Origin: Durusdinium trenchii
Taxonomy: Eukaryota; Sar; Dinophyceae; Suessiales; Symbiodiniaceae
Direction of reading: 5' to 3'
Length of the DNA stretch: 64,000 nucleotides
Assembly: GCA_963970005.1 (NCBI GenBank)
Contig: CAXAMN010014113.1
Span: forward strand, 1,189,014 to 1,253,013
Shown here: one piece after another, positions 36,801 to 43,351 of the stretch
Numbering within the stretch: the first letter of the stretch is position 1
How the letters are laid out: each line of letters starts with the position of its first letter
Notes under the pieces: model-generated
The model's database searches: none
What the model was told of the DNA's origin: nothing
Seen by the model: the letters and a program-made list of their open reading frames with translations, nothing else
Translations under genes and position numbers: made by a program

Positions 36801-36837
36801 GGATCATCATGGATGGAGAGGTTATCGCCAGTGGTGA
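21850..36837 (+). CDS. pol: Giant Pol polyprotein, about 4,995 residues
   Basis: One open frame to TGA 36835-36837. Positions below count TTG 21862 as residue 1. Order: aspartic protease (MDTGCG, Asp46); integrase with HHCC zinc site (His277, Cys288, Cys291) and D320-D381-E412; acidic linkers; RT with YVDD (1152-1155); RNase H (about 1365-1520, FADADFAG, STPEAEI, FHDDNQG). Then about 3,470 residues follow that copia elements do not normally have. These include a methyltransferase-like domain (about 1960-2165), Pro-rich linkers (about 2800-2870), a Cys/His cluster (from Cys3363), a CCHC knuckle (3745-3758), a Tpt1/KptA-like domain (about 4000-4285), a zinc ribbon (4377-4394), acidic linkers, and a basic Gly/Ser/Lys tail. 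No internal stop or break is visible. How it is cleaved is unknown. Confidence 0.85.
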   Translation, partial: PSGHLSFDEDDGLVFHHKVIPHVCEGKKDHAGTKTLSIPAKGSRTKFIMDTGCGYDLISKGRAKKLGLEVRESDQSMSFYTANGVTSTKGVADIHFDEFDSTYSPFVLDESPSVLSVGKKCMEEGYTFIWPACGNPYMVSPNYKKIMLEVEGNIPYIVKGSDFCTPTDDVRAEMIARFTLGKDEADYQSTFINCDVDPQGIMCDDDDLPVIEPPKVKRRKRNKKFKASPGEEDEVGSDIAGDSEPEADDDDADDIEVDIVDGASRMVRRGTLKADARKIEHLLTHRYKNPYCESCIRAKMKHFKTHRGAFKRKLKAFGDLVTFDFVDTRNILDQGISTDREIFVIRDRYTGVIWAYPSKERFAKDVVNAINHFKGLKKIKIAYADKAPEFETAMKQLKIPFDHSLPNHPQNNSLAERNNQFIMMTTATCLLEAGLPPCFWSYAVECVSHLLNIEEGEDGVSPWYKLHGKEFHGEKIPFGAKVFFMPSSQGRIEQKHKFDPKGIPGIFAGYEIKPGMNWSRQYRVWSLETFAHQSLAFDANRPIRKLLTPQLTETLVFLAPIEFPLKEGYEKINNTLEGMKIRDRRDGEPEVGDPSRMIDYGDYEPTEPGMDFEELAEREIRDEDDEDAIEGHEADDEERDDPGDDDDPKPDGGHSKILSKPAKAKVPPSTGREDHPPVGDPSMDHMSMGKASDGIIYLNDDGETVKLDRKGNPYKVGSDGRRFFRSSPRPRSKYTPEEWKALSLSDRAIAEKKEALEKEKMKERESKGAGSSKDKRKKKKKEDKDDDPKDVSPNISIDLKEDRTLITDDDDMGGYSPSSASTLSTQLPSDDDYLVEWEEWTSVENGFGPRATWDPLNIIDVNSGEILNDMAVAYAMPTESNRCTTEDFTKNLKDHHLSFPSMPCINSISKHRERYTYADTTNPMSAYRNLFNAAVSRPVSRAEMLKNPKAKASMRKEWLGLHEQGVFDFSVIREYHDVKQEALTLKQVVHFARVHGIIVEKNYQLPMSDERRKFKGRGVLLGNKVKNQNWEAAFFQDLGNSPASFESSRWADFYGCVPGHSVKLADAIQAYIQASLTGPPCWVELPSDAWPDDVDVSKYHRPVVRLLKALYGHPDAGTMWEKHCDTQVRQLGFKPIGDEWPSMYFHEGLKLLLVVYVDDLKLAGPTENMTKGWSMLRTRLRIGPETDLGLYLGCMLTRGESKLHDGTVVNTVSYNMEGLLKLSIEKYLDIVGHDTKLKKVTTPSVPEETKSHPARAPAPGKEAVTCPWCANTFDPKYSGKLHSKSESDVTPDDGNRGSLAPHAASILMKLLYAARVARFDLLRSINMLARNVNKWTSNDDARLHHLMCYVNSTLDKRMIGWVGDPIATLSVGIFADADFAGCGETLRSTSGSHMHVQGKHTRFPIAGGSKRQGCISHSTPEAEIVAADSTLRNFGIPSIGLWQTLSGKAPEILFHDDNQGMIGVARTGKNPTMRHLERTHGISIVSLHEHFQQDHFVLLYEISHKMCADIHTKAFRTPLAWRRACMLINLLDPEDLSSKELADMVSPSVDHKKIDHQIFQTKTDDIPNFPYTQTPVLPRAVFVKGMTGKEGVQDLPNGDCIYVVKVPVYYRRFPPGRYIPSDTCRSTWVLVNGSWNCVEREATPLQQALRFDHWVERACFLYHASKASSSPEAGACLSQSPFLALANVPWTPDAVLQFSIASLSTDPALLQSQEVPLNNCHPATLRVINTLLRLVHGGSGGQDGASIRAFGAVQDHFVRLDSKGKNPKTNKNYRDEWRRDGDTLTRVHNVPRTQEFVPSEDSHCPVRLSDLSDYRRTEKYYKSGKDTKVDSWRFKGNSVGKDDPWIGNTTFLIVSNGHGHSPQHETTDNSNNKQKGDVTAIATGIQTWGMNTIAHEHMFIAQTAKYVASDTPPGRKPVLHLVLQRRSGRSHKYQFELHQQDVKGSQDIFDRCIMLQELERNVPCLVLMCAEEQNWFTFLQTCLKKQFMNIVTITEDDDACSAYGINKVKACVRSSLDCVFFAGPCTGGSAWNRLNRTVSIKAEMQIEKHQELYWSLWNCFAHALDHVFAIGACALTELPRGCEYWRDARMTTLIEGTESHVHDFDGCMYGLATHYGHKNIPIKKPWRVVSWGVQFQSLMKKCDHKHQHAPCAGRETRVTQLYTLRIAQHMIETLNKRALSLWKKQHVASRAPVLCDWSRSPHPSMSNGNPCSEVNINKRFDKIIQSVHDSKKKRFTCENNHDTHDSCASVIIFHNHLEQYFEINQASHFGAGVIQQFAKKKFAEFHPITGGLSPTTLPQEGNSLAFVSHSWRLTTSLHRGDCVVNMFRSTVYGTTGRSMVSAKKLKEHLQILDSRRGESPTLVPRQFVEDMDPGQALQLAEKWMERGVPPVYSISACYCAVEAKGGTIQERLVRSLRVLLSKYDPETDDGKEVARAFFAGIKRVIGIVKSQERQVRPEHKPLEPSPPPNPEHFPYEAFASNDVWDRLELFADNLLALFMPEPFNQEAPVKGMLANLNEKVAKRGVKSINSTAMSKDSLLDITRDGYFYDSMNDLHHRIPIEGRSSNYMIMTDEHWERSCRYISLAGASLGFALRLHNKNHPEDLTSLTDLIEIIAEGQSGGTLERCAAINNFQCIQALYQCIHRHVIEHSAISLRSETSAQMITAFQHLEEWFPEVKPDVWTAGYNVLGAELGVHRDLLARDTSISILNQYIAEIHLSEANLDEEPDLETLGKPKEKIYLTFENPSVGPPNLKEFSAVEPQWLCQFRTHHAKNKGLSQDEIIKQMREEARRARDQCGAPKNRDDYTQTFGGKGSSAPPGGPYASSSSGPRPPWERNNEQWDSWSSDIPHGAYDVPRPPPKAPPKCKPMPKPKQPAQPKEWFVTLPPEGVTTIRCNGMDYLGKPIIFNLWTYRSSTTAYATAPFAGPRTAEPGRDWRQYVRRLTYYVGVTLGGNYKSSSSMGLQPLTDSHLRTKVNESDGFWTKLYVEMVEEFDLTSCFQYPSARAMVLILKLIDVPEEAAHHIKFLSSKVGCHTEEKDKVMIDGDTGVMDVDHLSGQIRGVGTGHTILVTDLDYATRASSSKKITTMQYGIRTEMAFENCCVFQVRGERHQDILDTLDRVVVFLKEHGQDQGDGTTVHIWLCLHCMFPNGSTLRLTEATFKEFSRKLAEKAHTIGQLLTTPVLVNIQPDSKFFGPARYDHSHIVTDIVDQVRRSGALATKSSRAWKAMYSVAGVPSANYITGGDKNKIWAVMEKQLTRERVILLCSMDKVRVSALNNMAEDEIQVPISQDNFDRYLNVAMSASDRQPKKTSTKHTVGGSFSQGTEWRDIRFVLKDPEPEEDRMEYWMTGNRGVEKCKATADAAPYLCEDCNKHDASEDWNTHKDNRSHCVNCNFNFWCVQSGTPTIQQERESIWETAVRVRVLWEKNAEWNRLYPAQNLREFMVEGAMMLSRKNPPWIQGALKAISHHGGIRAPSELVEQYCIQGKGSTLFIHRDYDPDSEDYGFRAYMDYGNVAYHDYIQYFFTRKEYQDVFSLDEYRTVTNSELASDIMEFWTGVLELASIFKDTLFEDWAQINECRRGIEMSFLHFYAASRKSINDNTKRNKPSGLHVTTEEQACINAVMSRYATRPEFRRMVRLAIAPEPKRTSTEEPDVEMKDGEADPASTTPGVEEPEPPTPELDPQDYKDGEGRSVSPTKTWSHYPASNPDTEERKRAAKRSGQGTATASSWKSAYDNLRRVRARAVSQKVCYCCGSNQHHLAICPNTEKKDELMNSFSHMEDTMRKCFTEDDKAIIRRDVESRKRKAKSSKDVEDEDYMDVDDEDIELPEEEPELGSKVQPYSPRAKGRPHSSDSAKEEYAKAVEATKKAFGNASFVTRFKEPVDLFDIADDKEGGEYRVANHRVDRSGPNGKWELDALIQEAAALGVKMPKVKDLVPDPQQVQKVGYRQIEVTCDRGSIEIIPQYGVTFYVEYWNGPKRDATFTDPPKMNPATRIDKFSEESQKVNEVSHRLNRLLRHGVGKHNGIQSHRGRKPHVSPKCNEGGWVNIDEILEYDHVFNDGVDISTITDTQREQDVKTERYQYLCKAMWHAKKLQNRVRYQIAAIRISREDVSLEEERQYWANLMYYSTDAPSFLKHERWIVPCAIRAVASHNSGRETVLEEDVSIYPMWTSHLIPENVAMQLGGSFHMTSLSNIESIMKLGIVPGGMEGSRGSVFFNHFAPWDDRSSKILRSRWPRVGMPVCLYVPIMTLRKLGGRISENSYTVVFREVPWRCVRGAWYWDDHVQAWMRLLLGSTGEQVVLAARHGLWVAQKHTILERADEVTKSASATDDNVQQLVSLIDEVQFDDNGELIEDSISEGAWDEIISRTCEGYRNVDGNILCPSCMHLTSSSLSVCLSCQGRLLSCGIRNTVISDSPVDLVSDDEEEKKEEKEPKDDDQDILDQATMDEIRKAWEEDIAQTEAADDDEDMDIPDPSKPSDGAENFKSDNVETPSFNEDEIDYGRDSDLEDEDERNVIIEIQRSTQQYEGKKRQDGEPEDEDVTDDLHPEANRPTDRDEPGYYVQHGATEFNPEEGRDNEDLPIYCRVPEPRIYAHQERAYCQDVSMNASGLMDRYVVKCVLNMISLMYKSYYCTSLTDFKANWKRKRLDVISKFGTGDSTEIDDDGRPLDPTDDMMLIFANDNNITTEEAWHRFRGEQFICKVALVILSFGHTPQSFKKEYGNFEYPTNLTDAQLEELKAKKANAMTELVQKCIHAIYGCRTYSYFRTDVTSPYHKVIDPLDIMYSRMKSKWEKSILLIIDQHEIRLPPHAQEVIESMARNPNVGHTERWMSVVEHKHVQALTNRLGFGDRAKEIQGKKKQAAKATAKSTSTTKSEAKAASSSRAEAKPASTPRTEAKPSSAPSEEPKPSTAPKSFGPSSAEGTTSSSSRGHSKGGGQPGTSWRPVLTQERREVPQPSEKGKGKSKSKGKSKKGEDDWQDAQGSWDHHGWRGYRQW
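21994..22340 (+). other. Pol domain: retropepsin-like protease
   Basis: MDTGCG (Asp46-Thr47-Gly48) is the catalytic signature. Later VLSVGKKCMEEGYTFIWP gives the flap and C-terminal strand pattern seen in copia proteases. It is expected to act as a dimer and cut Gag-Pol. Confidence 0.75.
22670..23330 (+). other. Pol domain: integrase
   Basis: Zinc site HLLTHRYKNPYCESC followed by the DDE core: TFDFVD (Asp320), YADKAPEF (Asp381) and NNSLAERNNQF (Glu412). All three catalytic acids are present. The 5-bp target duplication fits its action. Confidence 0.85.
24710..26430 (+). other. Pol domains: reverse transcriptase and RNase H
   Basis: RT shows ADAIQAYIQASLTGPPCWVE, RLLKALYGHPDAGTMWEKH and LLLVVYVDDLKLAG with both catalytic Asp (1154, 1155). 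RNase H shows VGIFADADFAG, SHSTPEAEIVAAD and LFHDDNQGM, and ends near CADIHTKAF. Catalytic acids are retained, so both may be active. Confidence 0.88.
27740..28360 (+). other. Pol domain: PCTGGS methyltransferase-like
   Basis: Residues about 1960-2165. Ordered motifs are VFFAGPCTGGSAWNRLN (Cys2021), TELPRGCEYW (Glu2073-Trp2081), DGCMYGL (Cys2103), KKPWRVVS (2119-2126) and CDHKHQHAPCAGRETRVTQLYT-like ending. A PC motif, then ExP, then a cysteine/glycine strand and a C-x-H-x-H end resemble the layout of C5 DNA methyltransferase-like Rossmann folds. I recall similar strings in other dinoflagellate retroelement proteins. The SAM-binding loop is not obvious, so enzymatic activity is uncertain. Confidence 0.5.
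33094..33135 (+). other. Pol: CCHC zinc knuckle
   Basis: CYCCGSNQHHLAIC (residues 3745-3758) fits C-x2-C-x4-H-x4-C exactly. Such knuckles normally sit in Gag nucleocapsid; here it lies about 2,200 residues after RNase H. Confidence 0.8.
33840..34740 (+). other. Pol domain: Tpt1/KptA-like RNA 2'-phosphotransferase
   Basis: Residues about 3995-4285. Tpt1 family landmarks occur in order: HRLNRLLRHG (Arg4012-His4013), GGWVNIDEIL (4038-4047), CAIRAVASHNSG (Arg4142, His4147), SFHMTSLSNIESIMKLGI (His4183-x-Thr4185, the NAD-contact H-x-T) and SRGSVFFNH. Then comes an Arg-rich stretch before MPVCLYVPIMTLRKLGG and SYTVVFREVPWRCVRGAWYW. Known Tpt1 enzymes move an RNA 2'-phosphate to NAD using an Arg-His-Arg-Arg set. 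The first three are visible and the fourth has several candidates (4221-4231). The gap between RHG and IRA is longer than usual (129 residues), so there is an insertion. Confidence 0.72.
34981..35052 (+). other. Pol: zinc ribbon
   Basis: CPSC and CLSC (Cys4377, 4380, 4391, 4394), C-x2-C-x10-C-x2-C. It follows the Tpt1-like domain by about 90 residues and precedes a long acidic linker. It probably binds nucleic acid or protein. Confidence 0.6.
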
Positions 36838-37356
36838 TTTCTTTGAACGACTATGAGGATACCATGCAAACCAGGGAGGAAATCATTCACCGGATGCCTA
36901 TCTGACCTGAAACGCTGTAAGTGTATCATTGCAGATTCGGATTGACGATTTGATACCATGAGCATAATGGAAGGAAGACAGTCACCGACTGTCTCTCCGA
37001 CTTGCCGTTCTGTAAGTGTATCCAAACCAAAACCTACATCTTTTGAGAAGTGTGAAGTCAGTTGCCGATGTGACATCTACGTGGAAGTCACCAGTTCGGA
37101 TCTACATCAAAGCGATGCTCTTTTGAGTGGATACTGAGCGAGGCCTCGTGACTGTCTCACTTGCTTAATTCGATTTTTCATAGGTTCTGAGCCATAGTTG
37201 CACACTTTATATGTAAAAGTCCGCTTTAGTCCAGCATGTTTTGTAGTATGAGCCTCATATGAGTCTCGCGGCAAATCATACAATTCCTTTTGTAGCACTT
37301 ACATCCCTAAATTTTCGTGTGTGATCGGAACATATTGTTGCCGTTCACATGGGGGG
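36838..37356 (+). other. 3' untranslated region and polypurine tract
   Basis: 519 bp without ORF. ATGGGGGG at 37349-37356 abuts the 3' LTR and is the likely polypurine tract that primes plus-strand synthesis. Confidence 0.7.
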
Positions 37357-37540
37357 TGCGAATGGAAGTGCAGCGACACGTACAGTGCAACTTGTACATA
37401 TATGTACCATATGTACTTTGGCTCAAGGGCCTGGCTCAAGGCTCAAGCGACTAGAAAAGGTGCGGTTTCCGTTCCGACGCTACGCCGCTTATGGACCGTC
37501 AGTGATAGCTTCAAACTTCGCTGATTAAGATCCACTCGCA
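37357..37540 (+). repeat. 3' LTR, 184 bp
   Basis: Same as the 5' LTR base for base on reading, including the palindrome (37394-37407) and the spliced-leader-like words (37415-37447). Confidence 0.93.
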
Positions 37541-37545
37541 ATATT
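37541..37545. repeat. Target-site duplication, right (ATATT)
   Basis: Matches 18293-18297. Confidence 0.9.
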
Positions 37546-37779
37546 GCATTAGACAGACACCCGAACTTGCAATGTCGATTGTAAGTATCTACTAATTCTC
37601 CCTTTATGTCCAGGAGACGGGCTGTCCAGGGTAAACTCAACCAGTTGCTTTTTTGCCTAGTCTTGAGCAGTTTTTCACGTCGGCCAGAGCGGACTCACCC
37701 TTAAGCCGAGGCCAACTTCATTGCATAAGATTGGCCTCCAAAGGAATTTAACAGTCCTCGACCCAGCTTGATTCCGAAC

Positions 37780-40080
37780 GGAAAGAATCAAGAATATTAT
37801 CAATATTGAGATAATCAAATAGCATTAATGTTTATTGAAAAATAAATTCAAAATATTATATTAATATATTTATATTTATATTTATATTAATATATTTAAT
37901 ATTATATTTATATATATATTTAAAAAATAAAAGGTTTAAATTTATAATATTATAGTAAATTATGTAATATATATTATTAGAATTAATATCGAATAAAAAA
38001 ATAAATGATATTATAAATATAAAGGATTGATAAATTATTAATTTCTAGTATTTATTTAGGAATTTTATGATAAATATTAATTATAATAATTGAATAGATT
38101 TGGATGGGTAATGAATTATTATTATTAATAATAACATAAATTAATAAGGAAGATAATTCGATAAAAAATAATAATAAAGGATATAAAGAAATAAATAATA
38201 AGAAGGCTAAAGAGATTAAATTTTATGAATTAATTAAAAATATATAATTAATATTAATTTATAGGATGGGAATTCGTAATTTTTTTTTTTTTTGTTTTAT
38301 TTTTAAAAAAAATATTTTATATATTTTTATAATAAAAAATAAATGCATAATGAATATATATATATATATTATTATTTTGCAATGAATTCTTTTTGTGGTT
38401 TTTTATTTTGAAATAATATGAATATTAGAAGAATTGTTTTAATTTTGGATTATATTTTAAAATTATTTTATTTTTGTTTATTTAAATAGATTCGATTAGA
38501 ATAGATTAATAAATTCGATTGAATGTTGCTTCAAAGTAAGGATTTTAGATTTTCCTAAGAATGATTTGGGTTAAAAGGGCTCTAGGCTCTCTCGGCTGCG
38601 GATTGATAAATCTAACCTCCATGGAATAGAGATCAAATTAATATCTGGGATTTATTCTTTTGGCATTGATTTCATGCCTACAAAACATGAAATCGATTTA
38701 TTGGATTAGATTCCCAATCTTCTAGAGCATTTCGTATAAATATTCCGAATTTAAAGAATAATATTTGGAAGGCTGCAGGCATTTGGCATTGCATTATAAA
38801 ACCAATTTAAAAAAATTCCAGATTGATATTGATAAGAATCTATTTATGTTTCATCCTAAATATCAATATATTATTTAATATACCGAATTTTTAGAATTTA
38901 TGCCTACAATAATCAATTCTGAGATTGAATAATCCGGGATTATTATATAAATATATCATGATTCTAATTAATCGTGATTAATTCTTTTAAGGTATTATTA
39001 ATTATTGTTTCGGATATGTTAAATCAAAATAAAATATATATTAATTCAAGGTCAAGATATTATCAATTGCCAATAATCAAAGATAAATTTAATATAAAAT
39101 ATATTGAGAATCGAATTAGGCATCTTTAATAGATATTAATAAGATTAAAAAATGTTTAAATCCCATTTTTTTAATATCATGTTGCAACGTAATATAATCT
39201 ATTATTTATAAAAATAAAATATTAAAAAATTAAAGGATTTGAAAATAATTATCTTAAAATATGAAAGCAATTTTATTGCAAATCTACGATTAATTATATC
39301 TATTTGCCAGATTCTATAATTAATCATAATTCCAAGATAAAATATTTTAGCGATTAACGGGAATTTCTATTTAGAATCTATTAAAGAAAATCGAGGTCCA
39401 TCCAAGATCCTAATCTCCCATTTAAGCAAAAATGCAAAATATATGCATAGATTGCATCAAAATCAAAATAAACGAAAGGCCATCCAGTGCTTCCAAGCCT
39501 TCAACAAGGATATAAATAAGTCATCTTGAATAAATATCGTCGGCATAAAAATTATTCTTTTCATGAAATCATTCATGGGAATATCTAATAAGGAGATCAA
39601 TCAATATGCAGGAAGATATCTTTGATTTCTTAGTTAATCTATATTGAGCCGATTAAATCCTTGAATGGGACCTAGTATTTATGGGGTGCAAACTAAATGC
39701 ATCAGACGGGAATTGCAAGATGAAATCAATGACAGATTTCCTCAAAATCGGTGACAGATTTCCTCAAAATCCCTGATGGATTTCCCCAAAATCGGGGACG
39801 GATTTCCCCTAAAATCCGTGATTGATTTTCCTCAAAAACCGAATCAATTTATTGCCCAAAGCCGGAGCCAGTTTTGTTTGCTCGAACAAGGCCAGTCTTT
39901 CCCTAAAACGTATTATTTGTTATTGTTTCAATTTGGGATAAGCATTTATAGTCCAACAGGATAAGAAGTTCCCAGAAAGAAGAAATTGTATTCCATAAAT
40001 TTTCTTCAGATATTCCTTCGATTTTCAATCTAAAATTATTTTCCCTCGTGTCATTTCATATTGGCAAAAAATCAAAATGA
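37780..40080. other. AT-rich island without genes
   Basis: About 2.3 kb of strongly AT-biased sequence with long A and T runs and no ORF of note, sharply different from both sides. It contains a 22-bp minisatellite near its right end. I find no rRNA, tRNA or coding signal that would identify an organelle or a parasite as the source. Confidence 0.6.
39731..39842. repeat. 22-bp minisatellite
   Basis: Five units like GACAGATTTCCTCAAAATCGGT start at 39731, 39753, 39775, 39797 and 39820. Confidence 0.85.
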
Positions 40081-40489
40081 CAACGGCGCTTACGTGCACA
40101 AAACCATTCGTCAAACCAATCGTTATTTCCATGAATTTTTGCAATTCCATATTTAGGTGAAATTCCGTATTAAACAGCTCTGTGGCTTCTATACCAGCCG
40201 CTCACCGATCGTTTATGGCAAGATGCCTCTTCAATTCCTCTTTTCCCAATTTAATATGTCGCCTTTATATCTTTATATCAAAATGCAAAATTTGCACCAA
40301 CAAAAAAAATTACGCCTCTTACAATGGAAAAGACACACATCCACAGGCCCATTTTTTTGGGCAAATACCACAAAAAATTGAACAATTGTCGATTGAAAAA
40401 CTAATGTGTCTGTTGTTTACCTGTTCTTGCTTCTGCAATCTGCCCACATAGCATCTCCATTCGTACAAAAAAAATTGGTTTCAGAATCC

Positions 40490-40870
40490 ATGGAGCGTTT
40501 GCTTACCTTCATTGCTAAATTGAAACAAAAGAAGTGTATTTCTTTAGATGAGGCTCAAGTGCTCCACGGGCTGCTGCGACATTCGTACGATTTCTTTGCG
40601 GTAGATTGTGTGCGCCGAGATCGGCATATCCTGCAGGTCATCAGACCATGGCGATGGAGGATTTTTGTGATTGTGTTTGTTCAGTGGCAAGGCTTGTCGA
40701 CCCCGTGCTGGGAAGCGAAGCGGGGATTGGTGCAGTGGTCGGTGCCAACACCGGGTTTTAGTGGACTTTGCTAGAGCAATTCCCAACGAGCTTCTCCGCC
40801 ACTGGGAAGCGGAAATTAGAGGCTTTTTAAAGGTTTTGAGTCCTGGTCGGTCTATAAGATGTTTAGCCCG
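40490..40870 (+). pseudogene. RT-element scrap (possibly DIRS-like)
   Basis: SMERLLTFIAKLKQKKCIS followed by LDEAQVLHGLLRHS resembles the segment after the RT palm in DIRS-type and related elements, where an alanine-rich helix precedes the RNase H. A second frame near 40766 reads FARAIPNELLRHWEAEIRGF, similar to the downstream IP-x-x-L-x-x-x-W motif. Both pieces are short and out of frame with each other. Family assignment is tentative. Confidence 0.35.
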
Positions 40871-41068
40871 GGAATTCTACATTGTCGATCTTGATTTTCC
40901 GACCTTCAGCTGGTCGAAAGGGTTCCTAGCTTTTCGAATCCGGCGGACGATCCTTCTCGACAGAGGAGGGAAGCTATTTGCAAATTGCTTAGAACAGAGC
41001 AATTCTTAGAATTCATCCACCCTCCAGAATTGCTGAATCGACTCACTGCATAGTTAATATATTCAATG

Positions 41069-41440
41069 GGGTGAGAAATCCTACCAGCTGAAATGCACAC
41101 CCGAATGCAGTCAGAATGGTTACCGGCAATAATTTGTTTTTTTCTGATTTAAACCTGTAATAGATCGAAAACCCTCTGGATGGATCCGCCTAATTAAATC
41201 TCGTATTCCAGACAGCTTGCAAAGCAAGGGGTCAAAAAGGATCGTTCTGAATTGAGTTTCTTGTGTGATGTCCTTTTGCACTTATGTAATTTCGGTATAT
41301 TCGTGAATTGTATAATAATACATATACCGCGTAGAGTTCTCTCTTTGTGTATACGCCTCTTCTTCCTCCTACACCTTTGCACGCCTTTAGAATCCCTTGG
41401 TTTGGTAATAACAAACAGATTTAAGTTTAAGGATGAGAAG
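41069..41440. repeat. 372-bp direct repeat, copy A
   Basis: Aligns without gaps to 41855-42226 at a constant offset of 786 bp, with roughly 20 differences by eye. No coding family is recognised. The ends are not TG...CA. Confidence 0.85.
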
Positions 41441-41854
41441 GGAATTTCTGCTTGCAAACAATACTTTCTCTATCTATAACCTAATAAAGCTCTGGTGAAT
41501 CTAATCTGTTTGTATACTAATTTAACTACGTTCAAGGGTTCGCGTAAAGGCTGTGCAGATTTTGTGGCAGGAGCGAAGTTGCTATGATCCTCTACGGATT
41601 TAAAAATTATTATTTATTAAAATGTTTTCGAAATTTTTTAATTTACATTTTTCGATTTCACTTTGTGATAATGAAACGCAATTCAATAATATTTTCATAT
41701 TAGGATCTTAATACCCACCGTGCAATATTGTGGTTCTCAGGGCGGGTGGGTGGGTTGACCTTTAAATGATGGTCTGTCCGTAATGAATTTGTCCCACCCA
41801 ACCCATCCGCTCACTACCTCCTGTCCTTTTGCGTCAAACCACTACATCCGCACT

Positions 41855-42226
41855 GGGTAAGAAATCCTACCAGCTGAAATGCACATCCGAATGCAGTCAG
41901 AATGGTTACCGGCAATAATTTGTTTTTTTCTGATCTAAACCTGTAATAGATCGAAAACCCTCTGGATGGATCCGCCTAATTAAATCTCGTACTCCAGACA
42001 ACTTGCAAAGCAAGGGGTCAAAAAGGATCGTTCTGAATTGAGTTGCTTGTGTGATGTCCTTTTGCACTTATGCGATTTCGGTGCGCTCTTGAATTGTATA
42101 ATAACACACATACCGCATAGAGTTCTCTCTTTGTGCATACGCCTCTTCTTCCTCCTGCACCTTTGCACGCCTTTAGAACCCCTTGGTTTGGTAGTAACAA
42201 ACGGATTTAGCTTTAAGGATGAGAAA
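41855..42226. repeat. 372-bp direct repeat, copy B
   Basis: See copy A. The intervening 414 bp (41441-41854) is unrelated and has no gene. Confidence 0.85.
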
Positions 42227-42414
42227 GAAAGGCTGACGGGGAACAGCTGCTTTGAAAGCTACTTTGAGATCCATGTTTTGCTTAACCCTCATTGATCAGG
42301 GTTGTGGGGGGTGTGGTTGGCCTTTTTGTTCCCACACTAGGCCTGTAGTAGAGATGACCACTTTGGCTCCTAGGATGACGTGCAGGCTTTCATGGCTAGC
42401 TAGTTCAAAGGCAG

Positions 42415-42660
42415 TGAATTGCGCGGCTGCATGTGACCTGCAGGAGGCAAAAAAATTACGCCTGCAGCTTGCAAAACAAACAAACAAAAAATTATTTTAA
42501 TGACAGTATGGGTGGTTTAATTTTCCTGCAGCCTCCCCACCAACAAACAGGAACATACTCAAAGAAGGGAGCCTTGCCAATCATACTCTGCAGCTGTCTG
42601 CTTCGCTCGTTGGGACTCGAGATCTCCAAAGGAAAGGCCTTTGCAACACAACTTTAGTTT
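42415..42660. repeat. Dispersed repeat (family also at 63.2-64.0 kb)
   Basis: Words GCGGCTGCATGTGACCTGCA, CGCCTGCAGCTTGCAA, TGGGTGGTTTAATTTTCCTG and AAAGGAAAGGCCTTTGCAA occur in the same order at 63195-63460 and in part at 63460-64000. This shows a dispersed family of about 250 bp. Confidence 0.7.
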
Positions 42661-42845
42661 TGCGCACGCAGCACTCATGTCTTTCCTATTCATTTCAAGT
42701 GGTAGGGAGCAAGCGCGACCATGTGACTCGCACAAACACAGACGAACCTTTTCCTGCGGGGTGTTGGGCCGTGATGGGCTTCGATCCATGAAAATCACTG
42801 TACACTCTCACAAGAAATGACATGATGATCAAGCGTCTTTTGACT

Positions 42846-43133
42846 CTACCGATCCCTCCCTCTTAGATCGAAGCCTCTTCTTATCGGCTGGCTGAGTGGA
42901 TCGTTGATGACGAAGACCCCCGTCCACTGTCCTGTTGCCAGGATGGTTGACAAAACGTTATTGCCACGAAGCTTTGTTAAAGAGTCGGATGCTTGCTGTC
43001 GTCCAGGAATCCATCTACAAAAAGAAGTGGAATCCGGATTGGCCAAGGATTCCCGGAGTGCTCGGATATCAAGAGCCGTTCTACGGTCTTGAGGGAGCTC
43101 TTCACTCGACAAACAATCATATGCCACCTTTTC
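42846..43133 (-). pseudogene. Copia RNase H, C-terminal piece
   Basis: The translation starts VAYDCLSSEELPQDRRTALD and includes FCRWIPGRQQASDSLTKL and STILATGQWTGV, the end of a copia RNase H. It continues directly from the 46907-47929 piece (which stops at PILLVIDEK) once the LINE is removed. It ends at a stop near 42846. Confidence 0.8.
43128..43133. repeat. LINE target-site duplication CTTTTC, left
   Basis: Same hexamer at 46907-46912. The two lie at the ends of the LINE insertion, and their removal restores a continuous RNase H reading frame. Confidence 0.7.
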
Positions 43134-43341
43134 TTTTTTTCTTTCTTTCGTGCGCCAAAGGCGTGTGGGTCACATTATACTAAGTATTGTACACAAAAAG
43201 GTATTTACACGCCCGTAGGCACCCCTACGCCAACCGCGGCGCGCTCACATTACCACTGCGTCTCGGTCAAAGCTGTAGCGTTTCATTAATATCAATTCTT
43301 GAACTCGACTTCTCATGTTCCGCTTCAGGTGCACAAGCAGA

Positions 43342-43351
43342 NNNNNNNNNN
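43342..43351. other. Assembly gap (10 N)
   Basis: Ten unknown bases in the LINE 3' region. The true length of the gap is unknown. Confidence 0.99.

Larger units (their letters stand above)
18298..37540 (+). mobile_element. Giant Ty1/copia LTR retrotransposon, apparently intact
   Basis: The element is 19,243 bp, bounded by 184-bp LTRs starting TG and ending CA and by ATATT on both sides. In order it holds 5' LTR, primer site, an 81-bp leader, gag ORF (18563-21889), pol ORF in the -1 frame (21850-36837), a 519-bp trailer with a G-run, and 3' LTR. The integrase-before-RT order makes it Ty1/copia. LTRs that look identical and two uninterrupted ORFs indicate recent insertion and possible activity. 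Usual copia elements are about 5-10 kb; the excess is almost all pol sequence after RNase H. It lies in a gene-poor region. Confidence 0.92.

Noticed and set aside
21862..36837. Many antisense and alternate-frame ORFs across the giant pol
   Set aside because: They lie opposite a continuous frame with recognisable domains and show no family motifs of their own.
41069..42226. The 372-bp pair as LTRs of a miniature LTR element
   Set aside because: Ends are not TG...CA, no primer site or purine tract is visible, and no flanking duplication is seen.
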